This document shows, one piece after another, positions 9,522-18,288 of a DNA stretch of 64,000 nucleotides. The stretch comes from Streptosporangium amethystogenes (GTDB lineage Bacteria > Actinomycetota > Actinomycetes > Streptosporangiales > Streptosporangiaceae), in the NCBI RefSeq assembly GCF_000721075.1, contig NZ_JOEQ01000038.1, forward strand, positions 1 to 64,000, in the 5' to 3' direction. Made by a program: the position numbers and the translations under genes. The notes beneath the pieces were generated by a model. It worked only from the letters and a program-made list of their open reading frames with translations, was not told the origin of the DNA and searched no databases. Each line of letters opens with the position of its first letter. Positions within the stretch are counted from its first letter, which is position 1.

Positions 9522-10461
9522 TCGTCAGAATCGCCGGGGCGATCACGGCGACGAACCCGCCGAAGTCGCGTTCGAAGACCAGGGCGAGGATCACGGCGGT
9601 CACGCCGTTCTGCTGGGCGAGCCCCAGGTGTACCCGGTCGATCAGCGGCAGGCCGCGGGTGAGCACCAGCGCGGCGACCATCTGCGCGGCGTACGCGGCC
9701 AGCCCGAGCAGCACCCCCATGCCCATGTTCGTCCCGCCGACGAGCAGCAGGCCCATCAGGAACGCGGACAGCGCGAACGCCACGCTCACCGCCCGCCCCA
9801 GCCAGCGCGCGTCGGGCATGCGCAGGTAGAGCCCGGCGGTCGCCAGGCCGAGCATGAGGGAGCTCCACGCGGCCGACACGACGGCCCCGACCGCCGTCAG
9901 GTAGGTCAGCACCGGCGGAGCGTTCCTGATCAGCCGCCAGAGCAGGTAGACCCCGGCCGCGAACAGCGCGTTCAACCCCAGGTCGGCGAAGTACGAGGCC
10001 GACAGGCCGCCCCCTCCCGAGCCGCTGACCAGCGCCGCCGCATAGACGGCCAGGATGATCGTCACCGGGTCGTCGAAGGAGGACCACGCCCCGAGGATCG
10101 TCTTCGCCTGGCTTGAGAGCCGGCTGTCCCGCATCACCCCGGCGACCGAGAGCGGGTCGATCTGGGCGACCACCACCGCCATGATCAGCGCCCGGGGGTC
10201 GCCCGAGACGAGGTAGACGACGCCGGCGATGAACGCCGTCTTGAGCAGCACCCCGACGGTGACCGCGAGCACGATCAGCCGGGAGTGCTCCCTGGCCTCG
10301 GCGCGGTCGATCCCGTGCGTACTGCCGTACAGGCCGATCGCCAGCAGCAGGCTGCTGAACAGCACGTACGCGCTTGAGTGTTCCAGGTCACGCAGGCCGC
10401 CCAGGTCGGCGGCCAGCCAGCCGAGACCGACGACGACGATCAAGAGCCCGATTCGGGCCAC
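9442..10461 (-). CDS. Cation:proton antiporter-like membrane protein
   Basis: This 339-residue protein is almost entirely hydrophobic, with about ten predicted membrane segments. VVVAQIDPLSVAGVMRD and SFDDPVTIILAVY resemble the unwound ion-binding helices of CPA-type Na+/H+ exchangers. The GTG start at 10461 has AAGGAG upstream. The gene starts inside the 3' end of the previous minus-strand gene (22-base overlap), indicating translational coupling with that membrane protein. It lacks the long cytosolic tail of NhaP-type antiporters. Ion specificity cannot be read from sequence. Confidence 0.75.
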   Translation of the reverse strand: MARIGLLIVVVGLGWLAADLGGLRDLEHSSAYVLFSSLLLAIGLYGSTHGIDRAEAREHSRLIVLAVTVGVLLKTAFIAGVVYLVSGDPRALIMAVVVAQIDPLSVAGVMRDSRLSSQAKTILGAWSSFDDPVTIILAVYAAALVSGSGGGGLSASYFADLGLNALFAAGVYLLWRLIRNAPPVLTYLTAVGAVVSAAWSSLMLGLATAGLYLRMPDARWLGRAVSVAFALSAFLMGLLLVGGTNMGMGVLLGLAAYAAQMVAALVLTRGLPLIDRVHLGLAQQNGVTAVILALVFERDFGGFVAVIAPAILTINLVHAMANRTADAWEARRSLPSVPL

Positions 10462-11438
10462 CGCTCACTCCTTGGGATGGATCGCAGATGCCCCTGAGGT
10501 CTCGGGGGGCGTTGTCGCTGGTTGATCGGCGGAAGGGTGAAGTGCCCGCGGATCATGTCCACGAGCTTGGCCATCTTGTCGTCGGCGACGTCGACCTCGC
10601 GCTGGTCCAGCGTCACCCCGATCAGGTAACGGGTCTCGTCGATCCAGTAGAAGAACATGGCCCCGCGCTCCACGTCGAGGACCGTGCGGATCAGGACGCC
10701 GCCCTCCAGCCGGCGCAGCTGCTGGTTGAGCCGCTGGGTGAGCCAGTTGAGCTGGTTGCCCGCCTTGAGATAGATCCTTCGGCGCTCCTCCGGTTCGGTG
10801 TCGTGGAAGAAGTGGGCCAGGTCCGCGTCGTCGAGCACGTCGGTGTAGAAACAGCACCGCTGGTCGCCGAAGTAGGCCACGAAGTGCAGGTCCTCCTGGT
10901 CGACCATGGCGACGCAGCTGGTCAGCGCCTTCTCCACCGAGGGGCCGATGTCCGGCAGGGTACGGATCAGGATCTCCGACTCGCCGATCACCCTGCGCTT
11001 GGTGGCGGTGGGCAGCGGGCCCATCCCGGCCTCCAGATACGGGAGATAGAGGCCCCGGCGATACTGGATGAGCAGGTAGACGCCGGTGGCGACGGCGAAC
11101 GCGCTCACCCCCGTGGTGATCAGGCCGTGCAGTTCGCCGGGCAGCCCGCCCTGCCAGAGCACGGGGCCGAACGCCGCCACGAACCCCAGCGCCACCTCGA
11201 CCGCCGCGGTTCCGGTCAGCGCGACCACCATCAGCACCGGCAGCCGCGCCCTGATCCGGCCGAGCACGGTGGAGATGAGGGCGAGCACCACGATCACCGA
11301 GACCACGGTGGCCGCGCGGGCCACGTCGTACTCCTCGCCCTCGATGTACCAGGCGAGGAGTTCGAGCAGCACCGGAAGGAGAACGAACGACGCGATGACC
11401 GCGGGCAGCTTGCTGAAGCGATCTGTGTCCATGCGCAC
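10440..11438 (-). CDS. Membrane protein with large cytosolic domain, unknown function
   Basis: This 332-residue protein has four hydrophobic segments in the first ~140 residues (RFSKLPAVIASFVLLPVLLE onward), then a soluble half starting YRRGLYLPYLEAG with charged, aromatic-rich sequence (FVAYFGDQRCCFYTDVL, GAMFFYWIDETRYLIGVTLD). The soluble part might be a sensor or ligand domain; I do not recognise the family. GTG at 11438 or ATG at 11432 could be the start; GGAGG is better spaced for the ATG. It overlaps the antiporter downstream by 22 bases, so the two probably act together. Confidence 0.7.
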   Translation of the reverse strand: MRMDTDRFSKLPAVIASFVLLPVLLELLAWYIEGEEYDVARAATVVSVIVVLALISTVLGRIRARLPVLMVVALTGTAAVEVALGFVAAFGPVLWQGGLPGELHGLITTGVSAFAVATGVYLLIQYRRGLYLPYLEAGMGPLPTATKRRVIGESEILIRTLPDIGPSVEKALTSCVAMVDQEDLHFVAYFGDQRCCFYTDVLDDADLAHFFHDTEPEERRRIYLKAGNQLNWLTQRLNQQLRRLEGGVLIRTVLDVERGAMFFYWIDETRYLIGVTLDQREVDVADDKMAKLVDMIRGHFTLPPINQRQRPPRPQGHLRSIPRSERWPESGS

Positions 11439-11636
11439 CGTCCCTCCGGGGATAGGGATCGGGTACAGCCTCCGTGATCATCGCGAGCCCCGTCAATGAC
11501 CTTCGGGGTCACTTCGAGCCCTCAGATCCCCGGCGGGGCCGGGGTTCGCGGATTATGGTCGCTCCGTGAGCGAGTACGCCGAGCCGGCACAGCGGTCCCT
11601 CAGGCACCCCCGGGTCTTCGGGGCGGTGGTGGTCTC

Positions 11637-12332
11637 GTGAGTGTCGTGGTGGCGCCGCTCCTTCCGGTCCTGGCGGCGGCCACGTCGGGGGCGGTGATCG
11701 GGCTGTGGACGCGGCGGGTGGTGGCCCGCCACTCGGTGCCCGACGGGGAGTGGTCCGGGCGGCCCCGGCCGGGGGCCGTGGAGGTGACCACCGCGGTGGT
11801 GCTGGCCGCTCTCGTACTGCGGGCGCTGTGGCCCGGCGCGCCCGCGGGGACGGCGAGCACCGTGGTCGGCAGGGCGGGGGAACTGCTCGCCTTCGGGGGG
11901 CTGGCGGTGATCGCCGTCACCCTGTCCTTCGTCGACGCAGCCGTCCACCGGTTGCCCGACCGGCTCACCCTGGCCGCCTACCTGGGAATCGCCGCACCGC
12001 TCACCGGGTCGGCCCTCGTCGACGGCCGCCTCGGCGATCTGCTCGGCGCGGGTCTCGGCGGCCTCGCCCTGGCGGGCTTCTACCTGGTGCTGCTCCTGAT
12101 CAATCCGGCGGGAATGGGGCTGGGCGACGTCAAGTTCGCGGCGAGCCTGGGCACCGCCCTCGGCTGGCTGGGCTGGGACACCCTGGTCACCGGGGCCTTC
12201 CTCGGCCTGGTGGCCGGGGGCGTCTACGGGGCGGCCCTGATGGTCCTGCGCCGCGCGGGCCGCAAGAGCGAGATCCCCTTCGGCCCCTTCATGGCCGTCG
12301 GCGCTCTCGCCGCGGTCCTCACCGCGCTCTGA
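11637..12332 (+). CDS. A24-type prepilin peptidase-like protein
   Basis: The GTG at 11637 (MSVVVAPLLP) is preferred over the in-frame 11496 start because the upstream part is Arg/Gly-rich and non-membrane. The 231-residue product has about six to seven membrane segments and both aspartate motifs of type IV prepilin peptidases, the D in SFVDAAVHRLPDRL and GMGLGDVKFA. It lacks the N-terminal methylase zinc domain, as usual for short actinobacterial TadV-like forms. No pilin or tad genes are nearby; it lies just upstream of aroC, as in many actinomycetes. Confidence 0.82.
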   Translation: MSVVVAPLLPVLAAATSGAVIGLWTRRVVARHSVPDGEWSGRPRPGAVEVTTAVVLAALVLRALWPGAPAGTASTVVGRAGELLAFGGLAVIAVTLSFVDAAVHRLPDRLTLAAYLGIAAPLTGSALVDGRLGDLLGAGLGGLALAGFYLVLLLINPAGMGLGDVKFAASLGTALGWLGWDTLVTGAFLGLVAGGVYGAALMVLRRAGRKSEIPFGPFMAVGALAAVLTAL

Positions 12333-12401
12333 CCGTCGGCGGATGTCTCACTCCGTGAACCGAGGCCATTCCAGTAGGCGACACATGGAAGACTTGTCAG
12401 C

Positions 12402-13580
12402 ATGTTGCGTTGGCTGACCGCCGGAGAGTCCCACGGCCCCGAACTCGTCGCGATCCTGGAAGGCCTGCCCGCAGGGGTGGAGGTGACCACCGCCCGGCTG
12501 GACGAGGCGCTGCGTCGCCGCCGCCTCGGTTACGGCCGTGGGGCACGGATGAAGTTCGAGCAGGATGTCGTCACCATCGTGGGCGGGGTCCGTCACGGCC
12601 GCACGCTCGGCAGTCCCGTCGCGATCCGGGTGGGCAACACCGAGTGGCCCAAGTGGGAGACGGTCATGGCGGCCGACCCCGTCGACCCGGCCGTGCTGGA
12701 GGGGCAGGCGCGCAACGCGCCGCGCTCCCGCCCCCGTCCGGGCCACGCCGACCTCGCGGGCATGCAGAAGTACGGCTTCGACGACGCCCGCCCGGTGCTC
12801 GACCGGGCCAGCGCCCGCGAGACCGCGGCCCGTGTCGCGCTCGGCCAGGTGGCGCGGAGCTTCCTCAAGCAGGCCCTAGGCGTCGACATCGTCAGCCACG
12901 TCGTCTCGATCGGCGGGGCGGCGACCACCCCCGGTGTCATCCCCGGCCCCGACGACTCAGCGGCGATCGACGCCGACCCGGTGCGCTGCGCCGATCCGGA
13001 GGGCAGCGCGGCGATGGTCGCCGAGATCGACAAGGCGCACAAGGACGGCGACACCCTCGGTGGCGTCGTCGAGGTGGTCGCCTACGGTCTGCCGCCGGGC
13101 CTGGGCAGCTACACCCACTGGGACCGCCGCCTCGACGCCCGCCTCGCGGCCGGCCTGATGGGCATCCAGGCGATCAAGGGTGTCGCCGTCGGCGACGGCT
13201 TCGAGACGGCCCGTCGCCCCGGCTCCCTGGCCCACGACGAGATCGAGAACACCGCGGACGGCATCCGCCGGATCACCAACCGGGCCGGTGGCGTCGAGGG
13301 CGGCATGACCAACGGCGAGCCGCTGCGCGTCAGCGCGGCGATGAAGCCGATCTCCACGGTCCCCAGGGCGCTGGCCACCGTGGACGTGCTGACCGGTGAG
13401 GCGGCCAAGGCCCACCACGAGCGCTCGGACGTGTGCGCGGTCCCGGCCGCCGCGATCGTCGCGGAGGCCATGGTGGCGCTGATCCTGGCCGACGCCGTGA
13501 TCGAGAAGTTCGGCGGAGACTCCGTCGAGGAGGTCACCCGCAACCTGTCCGGCTACCTCTCTTCGTTGGTGATCAAGTGA
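12402..13580 (+). CDS. aroC: Chorismate synthase
   Basis: This 392-residue FMN-dependent enzyme converts EPSP to chorismate, the last shikimate-pathway step. Signatures seen: [59 protein letters not shown], and [21 protein letters not shown]. Length is typical for actinobacteria. It is the first gene of aroC-aroK-aroB, all in the same direction with short gaps (40 bp, then a four-base overlap). Only a weak ribosome site (GGAAG, 11 bases away) precedes the ATG. Confidence 0.97.
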   Translation: MLRWLTAGESHGPELVAILEGLPAGVEVTTARLDEALRRRRLGYGRGARMKFEQDVVTIVGGVRHGRTLGSPVAIRVGNTEWPKWETVMAADPVDPAVLEGQARNAPRSRPRPGHADLAGMQKYGFDDARPVLDRASARETAARVALGQVARSFLKQALGVDIVSHVVSIGGAATTPGVIPGPDDSAAIDADPVRCADPEGSAAMVAEIDKAHKDGDTLGGVVEVVAYGLPPGLGSYTHWDRRLDARLAAGLMGIQAIKGVAVGDGFETARRPGSLAHDEIENTADGIRRITNRAGGVEGGMTNGEPLRVSAAMKPISTVPRALATVDVLTGEAAKAHHERSDVCAVPAAAIVAEAMVALILADAVIEKFGGDSVEEVTRNLSGYLSSLVIK

Positions 13581-13620
13581 GCGGGCGCCAGACCGGCGAG
13601 TCGCGGCCCAAGGAGGGCAG

Positions 13621-14124
13621 ATGAGTCCCCGTGCAGTGTTGATCGGCCCTCCGGGGTCGGGCAAGTCGACCATCGGAAAGCTCCTGGCCGACCGGCTCGG
13701 GGTCGCCTTCCGCGACACCGATACCGACGTCGAGCTCACGGCGGGCAAGCCGGTGAGCGACATCTTCATCGAGGACGGCGAGGAGGTCTTCCGCGAACTG
13801 GAGGCCGACGCCGTACGACGGGCGCTGGTCGAGCACGACGGCGTGCTCTCCCTCGGTGGCGGCGCGATCCTCGCCGAGGCCACCTGCGAGCTGCTGGCCG
13901 AGCATCCGGTGGTCTACCTGGAGGTCGGTCTCTCCAACGCCGTCCAGCGGGTGGGCCTGGCCTCGGCGCGGCCGTTGCTCGTGCTGAACCCGCGCAGCCG
14001 GCTGAAGAAGCTGATGGACGCCCGCCGCCCCGTCTACGAGAAGCTGGCCAGGATCGTCGTGGTGACCGACGAGCGCGAGCCCGGCCAGATCGTCGACGAG
14101 ATCGTGAGAGGCCTGGAACCGTGA
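13621..14124 (+). CDS. aroK: Shikimate kinase
   Basis: This 167-residue P-loop kinase phosphorylates shikimate at O3. It has the Walker A GPPGSGKSTIGKLL at residues ~9-22, DTDTDVE (shikimate-binding Asp), FRELE, LGGGAIL and the lid/adenine region RPLL with RRPVYEKLA. ATG is preceded by a near-perfect AAGGAGG. It overlaps aroB by four bases (GTGA). Confidence 0.96.
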   Translation: MSPRAVLIGPPGSGKSTIGKLLADRLGVAFRDTDTDVELTAGKPVSDIFIEDGEEVFRELEADAVRRALVEHDGVLSLGGGAILAEATCELLAEHPVVYLEVGLSNAVQRVGLASARPLLVLNPRSRLKKLMDARRPVYEKLARIVVVTDEREPGQIVDEIVRGLEP

Positions 14125-15197
14125 CGATCTCCAGGATCAAGGTCGCCGGTGAGAGCCCGTACGACGTGGTGGTCGGCACCGGAGTGCTCGGTGAGCTGCC
14201 CGGCCTGCTCGGGCCGAAGGTCCGTACCGTCGCGGTGATCCACCCCGAGAGCCTGCCGGAGATCGCCCGCCCGGTCTGCGGCGCGATCGAGGCGGCCGGG
14301 TACGAGGTGGTCCCGCTGCCGGTGCCCGACGCCGAGCGCGCCAAGACCGTCGAGGTGGTCGCGGAGCTCTGGTCGGCCTTCGGCCGCGCGGGCGTCACCC
14401 GGTCCGACGCCGTGGTCGGCGTCGGTGGAGGGGCGACCACCGACCTGGCGGGATTCGCCGCCGCCACCTGGCTGCGCGGCGTCAAGGTGGTGCAGGTGCC
14501 GACGACACTGCTCGGCATGGTCGACGCGGCGGTGGGCGGCAAGACCGGTATCAACACCCCCGAGGGCAAGAACCTGGTCGGATCCTTCCACCCGCCGGCG
14601 GGGGTCCTGTGCGACCTGGCCACCCTGGTCTCGGTGCCCCGCGCCGACTACGTGGGCGGCCTCGCGGAGATCATCAAGGGTGGTTTCATCGCGGACCCGA
14701 AAATCCTCTCCCTCATCGAGGACGACCCCGAGGGGGCCAGGCTCCCCGAGGGGCGGCACACCCGCGAGCTGATCGAGCGCAAGATCCAGATCAAGGCCGA
14801 CGTCGTCGGCGCCGACCTGCGCGAAGGCGGCCTGCGGGAGATCCTCAACTACGGCCACACCCTGGCACACGCCATCGAGCGCGTCGAGCGGTACCGGATG
14901 CGCCACGGCGAGGCCGTCGCGATCGGCATGGTCTACGCGGCCGAGCTGGCTCATCTGGACGGCAGGATCGGTACCGACCTCGTGGAGCGGACCAGGTCCA
15001 TTCTGACCTCGGTCGGGCTGCCCACCGCCTACCGCCGCGAGGCCTGGCCCGAGCTCCGCGAACACATGCGCCTCGACAAGAAGAGCCGCGGCGCCATACT
15101 GCGCTTCGTCCTCCTGGACGACCTGGCGAAGGTGTCCCCGCTGTCCGACCCCTCGGAGGAGCTGCTCGAAGCCGCCTACCGGAAGATCGCCCGCTGA
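14121..15197 (+). CDS. aroB: 3-dehydroquinate synthase
   Basis: This 358-residue NAD- and metal-dependent cyclase makes 3-dehydroquinate from DAHP. Visible motifs: GVGGGATTDLAGFAAATWLRG, VGGKTGINTPEGKNLVGSFH, GLAEIIKGGF, NYGHTLAHAIE (metal His) and RHGEAVAIGM. The GTG start overlaps the aroK stop. The operon has a typical actinobacterial order (aroC-aroK-aroB); aroQ and pepP, often next, are absent here and a terminator hairpin follows. Confidence 0.96.
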   Translation: MTISRIKVAGESPYDVVVGTGVLGELPGLLGPKVRTVAVIHPESLPEIARPVCGAIEAAGYEVVPLPVPDAERAKTVEVVAELWSAFGRAGVTRSDAVVGVGGGATTDLAGFAAATWLRGVKVVQVPTTLLGMVDAAVGGKTGINTPEGKNLVGSFHPPAGVLCDLATLVSVPRADYVGGLAEIIKGGFIADPKILSLIEDDPEGARLPEGRHTRELIERKIQIKADVVGADLREGGLREILNYGHTLAHAIERVERYRMRHGEAVAIGMVYAAELAHLDGRIGTDLVERTRSILTSVGLPTAYRREAWPELREHMRLDKKSRGAILRFVLLDDLAKVSPLSDPSEELLEAAYRKIAR

Positions 15198-15371
15198 GCT
15201 GCACGACGCCGGCGGGTGCGGTGGCCCGGGGCGTGTCCGGGAACCGCGGCGTGTGGTCGCCCCGGGCGGGAAACACCGGCGGTGCGGCAGGCGCCGAGAG
15301 CACCCGCTGAACCCGGGCGACCCGGAACCTTCAGCGGGAGGCCGCCGCCGTCCCGCGTCCCGGCCGCACGC

Positions 15372-15409
15372 GGCCCCCGGCGGTCCCGGTGCCGGGACCG
15401 CCGGGGGCC
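15372..15409. terminator. Strong bidirectional hairpin terminator
   Basis: GGCCCCCGGCGGTCCCGG (15372-15389) is the exact reverse complement of 15392-15409, an 18-bp arm with only TG between, so the real loop will open a few pairs. It lies between aroB (+) and the helicase gene (-), whose stop is ten bases further on, and can end transcription from both sides. Confidence 0.85.
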
Positions 15410-15418
15410 GAGGCGGTT

Positions 15419-17500
15419 TCAGGAGCCGCTGAGGCGCTTGAGGGCGCTGCGGACCTTCGCCGGGTCGTTCGTGGGCCAGAAGGGCGGCAGGGAGTCGCGC
15501 AGGAACCCGGCGTAGCGGGCCGTCGCCAGCCGGGGGTCCAGCACCGCGACCACGCCCTTGTCGTGCTGGCTGCGGAGCAGGCGGCCCGCGCCCTGCGCGA
15601 GGAGCAGCGCGGCGTGGGTGGCGGCGACCGACATGAACCCGTTGCCGCCTTTGGCGGCCACATGGCGCTGGCGGGCGGAGCTGAGCGGGTCGTCCGGCCG
15701 GGGGAAGGGGATGCGGTCGATGATGACCAGGCGCAGTGAGGGGCCGGGGACGTCGACGCCCTGCCAGAGGGAGAGCGTGCCGAACAGGCAGGTCGGCTCG
15801 TCCTCGGCGAACTGCTTGACCAGCAGCATCGTGGAGTCGTCGCCCTGGCAGAGCAGCGGCACGCTCAGCCGGTCGCGCAGGGCCTCGGTGGCCGCCTTGG
15901 CTGCCCGCATCGAGGAGAACAGGCCGAGGGTGCGGCCTCCGGCGGCCTCGATCAGCTCGGTGATCTCGTCGATGTAGGCCTCGGGCAGGCCGTCACGCCC
16001 CGGCTGGGGCAGGTGCTTGGCGACGTAGAGGATGCCACTGCGGGGGTGGTCGAAGGGAGAGCCGACGTCGATGCCGTTCCAGCCGGCCCGGCTCTTGCCG
16101 GCCTTCTTCCCGGACTTGGGGTCGGTGCGCTCCTCGCCCGTCTCCTCCGCCTCCTTCCTGCCGCCCTCGGCACCCAGGCCCCACTGGCGGGCCAGGCCGT
16201 CGAAGGCACCGCCCAGGGCGAGCGTGGCCGAGGTCAGGATGACCGTACGGTCGCCGAAGAGCCGGTCGCGGAGCATGCCCGCCACGGTCAGCGGCGCCAC
16301 CCGCAGCAGGGGCGGCCGCCGGTCGGTGCCCGCCTCCAGCCAGACCACCTCGGCCCGGTCGACCTCTTCGGCGTGGCCGAAGGCGTCGAGCATGCGCTGC
16401 GCGGTGTCGTGCACCTCGTCCAGGGAGGTGAAGGCCGCCTTGCGCAGTCCCGCGCCCTCCGGGTCGTCCTTGTCGCCGGTGCGCGGGCCAAGGGCGGTGA
16501 TGCACGCCCACGCCGAGTCGCGGATCAGGGCGAGCGTCAGCCCGAGCACATCGGGAAGCTCGTCGAGGCGCCCGGCGGGGGCGGCGGCGAGGAGGGCCTT
16601 GAGGTCCTCTCCGGCCTCCATGAGCCGGTCGGCCAGGTGCTGCTCGATGAGCTTGCCGACCCGCCGCACGGTCACCGTGACCATGGTCTCCGACAGCTCG
16701 CCGCTGACCACCGAGGTGACGCGGTCGACCAGCTCGTGAGCCTCGTCGACCACGACCACCTCGTGTTCGGGCAGGAGCGGGAAGTCCTCCATCGCGTCGA
16801 TGGCGAGCAGCGCGTGGTTGGTCACGACCACGTCGGACTCGCCGGCGCGGGCACGGGCCAGTTCGGCGAAGCACTCCATGCCACTCGGGCAGCGCGTGGC
16901 TCCCAGACACTCCCTGGCGCTGACCGAGAACTGGCGCCAGGCCTGCTCGTTGACGCCGGGGACCAGCTCGTCGCGGTCACCGGTCTCGGTCTCGTTCGCC
17001 CACTCCTGGACGCGCTGGACCATCCGGCCCGTCGCGTTGACCTCCCGGGGGTCGAAGAGCTGGTCCTGCTCCTCGTCGGGCCACCCCGCGCTCGCCTTGT
17101 AGCGGCACAGGTAGTTGCGGCGGCCCTTGAGGATCGCGAACGTGGGCTCGTGCGGCAGCTGCGGGGCGAGGGCCTTGGCGAGGCGGGGCAGGTCGCGGTC
17201 GACGAGCTGGCGCTGGAGCGCGATGGTGGCGGTGGAGACGACCACGGCTCCCTTGGAGGTCATCGCGTGCCTGATCGAGGGGATCAGGTAGGCAAGTGAC
17301 TTGCCGGTGCCGGTGCCTGCCTGGACGGCCAGGTGGTCGCCCGACTCGATCGCGTGCTGCACCGCCCTCACCATGGTGATCTGTCCGGGGCGTTCGACCC
17401 CGCCCACCGCCTCGACGGCGGTGCTCAGCAGGTCCTCAACCGGGGGGATGTCCACCGTTGAGGAGACGTCTTCGGGAGTGGTGATGGAGTCGGTCGGCAC
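15419..17500 (-). CDS. ATP-dependent DNA helicase, DinG/XPD-like
   Basis: This superfamily 2 helicase of ~693 residues (start GTG 17500 taken; upstream in-frame codons are Arg-rich and probably not translated). It has Walker A AGTGTGKSLAYL, DEAH box VVDEAHELVD, and the C-terminal motifs TSATLALGG, GTLSLWQGVDVPG and QGAGRLLRS. Between motifs I and II four Cys (YLCRYK, ECLGATRCPSGMEC) fit the Fe-S cluster of DinG/XPD proteins, so it is probably a 5'-3' iron-sulfur helicase acting in DNA repair or R-loop removal. No operon partner is seen. Confidence 0.92.
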   Translation of the reverse strand: MPTDSITTPEDVSSTVDIPPVEDLLSTAVEAVGGVERPGQITMVRAVQHAIESGDHLAVQAGTGTGKSLAYLIPSIRHAMTSKGAVVVSTATIALQRQLVDRDLPRLAKALAPQLPHEPTFAILKGRRNYLCRYKASAGWPDEEQDQLFDPREVNATGRMVQRVQEWANETETGDRDELVPGVNEQAWRQFSVSARECLGATRCPSGMECFAELARARAGESDVVVTNHALLAIDAMEDFPLLPEHEVVVVDEAHELVDRVTSVVSGELSETMVTVTVRRVGKLIEQHLADRLMEAGEDLKALLAAAPAGRLDELPDVLGLTLALIRDSAWACITALGPRTGDKDDPEGAGLRKAAFTSLDEVHDTAQRMLDAFGHAEEVDRAEVVWLEAGTDRRPPLLRVAPLTVAGMLRDRLFGDRTVILTSATLALGGAFDGLARQWGLGAEGGRKEAEETGEERTDPKSGKKAGKSRAGWNGIDVGSPFDHPRSGILYVAKHLPQPGRDGLPEAYIDEITELIEAAGGRTLGLFSSMRAAKAATEALRDRLSVPLLCQGDDSTMLLVKQFAEDEPTCLFGTLSLWQGVDVPGPSLRLVIIDRIPFPRPDDPLSSARQRHVAAKGGNGFMSVAATHAALLLAQGAGRLLRSQHDKGVVAVLDPRLATARYAGFLRDSLPPFWPTNDPAKVRSALKRLSGS

Positions 17501-17596
17501 GACAGCCAACCGTACCGGCTCGCCCCGACAAGCGTGGCGGCTCCGGCGGGGGCGAAGGTGCTCCCGCACCCGGTCATCGGAATCGCCGGGTGGAGG

Positions 17597-17616
17597 CCCC
17601 GTCGTTCACGGCGGGG
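17597..17616. repeat. Hairpin resembling an IS200/IS605 right end
   Basis: CCCCGTCG-TTCA-CGGCGGGG followed by AGGAA forms an 8-bp stem (one G-U pair) with a tetraloop. Hairpins of the form CCCCG..TTCA..CGGGG-AGG are typical of the right ends of actinobacterial TnpB-encoding elements. It lies 53 bp before the TnpB relic but on the wrong side for a simple complete element, so it may belong to an older or rearranged copy. Confidence 0.4.
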
Positions 17617-17669
17617 AGGAAACGCGGAAAACGGTGCCGTCCGGTGGCGGTGAGTGACAGACTCGGTGC

Positions 17670-17987
17670 GTGCCGGTGACGGAGATGCTCAAGCTCGCGC
17701 CCCCGCCTGAGCAGGGGCGGCGTGCCGAACTGCACTCGCGGGGTTTTCATCAACCGCGGACGTTCGTGACGCACAAAGCGGTTTCGGCCGGGATGGTCGT
17801 GCGGCTGGTGGATCCGCGCGACACCTTCCGCGCCTGCCCGGGGTGTGGCCATATCGACATTAGGAATCGTCCTGTCCGGGATGACTTTCGTGGTGTTCCG
17901 TACGGGCTCGCCGGCCCGGCGGACTACTTCGCGGCGATCGATGTCGGCCGCCGGGCAGTGCGCCGCGCTGCCGACGACGCGGCCTGA
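17670..17987 (+). pseudogene. TnpB (IS605-family) C-terminal relic
   Basis: The 105-residue frame matches only the end of TnpB/OrfB: GFHQPRTFVTHKAVSAGM, VVRLVDPRDT, ACPGCGHIDIRNRP and a final AAIDVGRRAVRRAAD. TnpB is the RNA-guided endonuclease of IS200/IS605 elements. The first zinc-ribbon knuckle CPGC is intact but the second is lost (FRGVPYGLAGPADYF where CxxC is expected), and the RuvC N-terminal two thirds are absent. The present start is unlikely to be functional. It sits between the helicase and the QQPDPYG-repeat gene. Confidence 0.75.
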
Positions 17988-18288
17988 AGCGTCGAATCCA
18001 TCGACGGAGAGGAGTCACACGCTCGGCCCCAGGACCGGGTGGCTGACCTGGGCGTATGGCCTTCCCCTTGTGAGGGTCAAGCCTGGGGGGACATCTGGGC
18101 CCTGAAGCGGGTTCCCCCGCTCTTGAGCTTACGCTCGGATATAGTCCCCTTTAGGTGTTCTATTGCGTACCCTTTGCTCGTTAGGCGGTGACCGAGAGTG
18201 ATGGTCGGCGTGACGGTGTCCGCCGCGATTGCACCGCGATTGCACCGTGTGAGGTGCGATTGCCCTGCAAAGTCCCTGCTCGAACTGG
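17988..18288. other. Gene-free interval after the TnpB relic
   Basis: About 300 bp without a credible gene. Its first part reads like further decayed insertion-sequence DNA. A small hairpin AGCGGG-ttcc-CCCGCT near 18106-18121 could be a terminator. The last 100 bp are relatively AT-rich and presumably carry the promoter of the next gene; no clear -35/-10 pair can be assigned. Confidence 0.4.
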
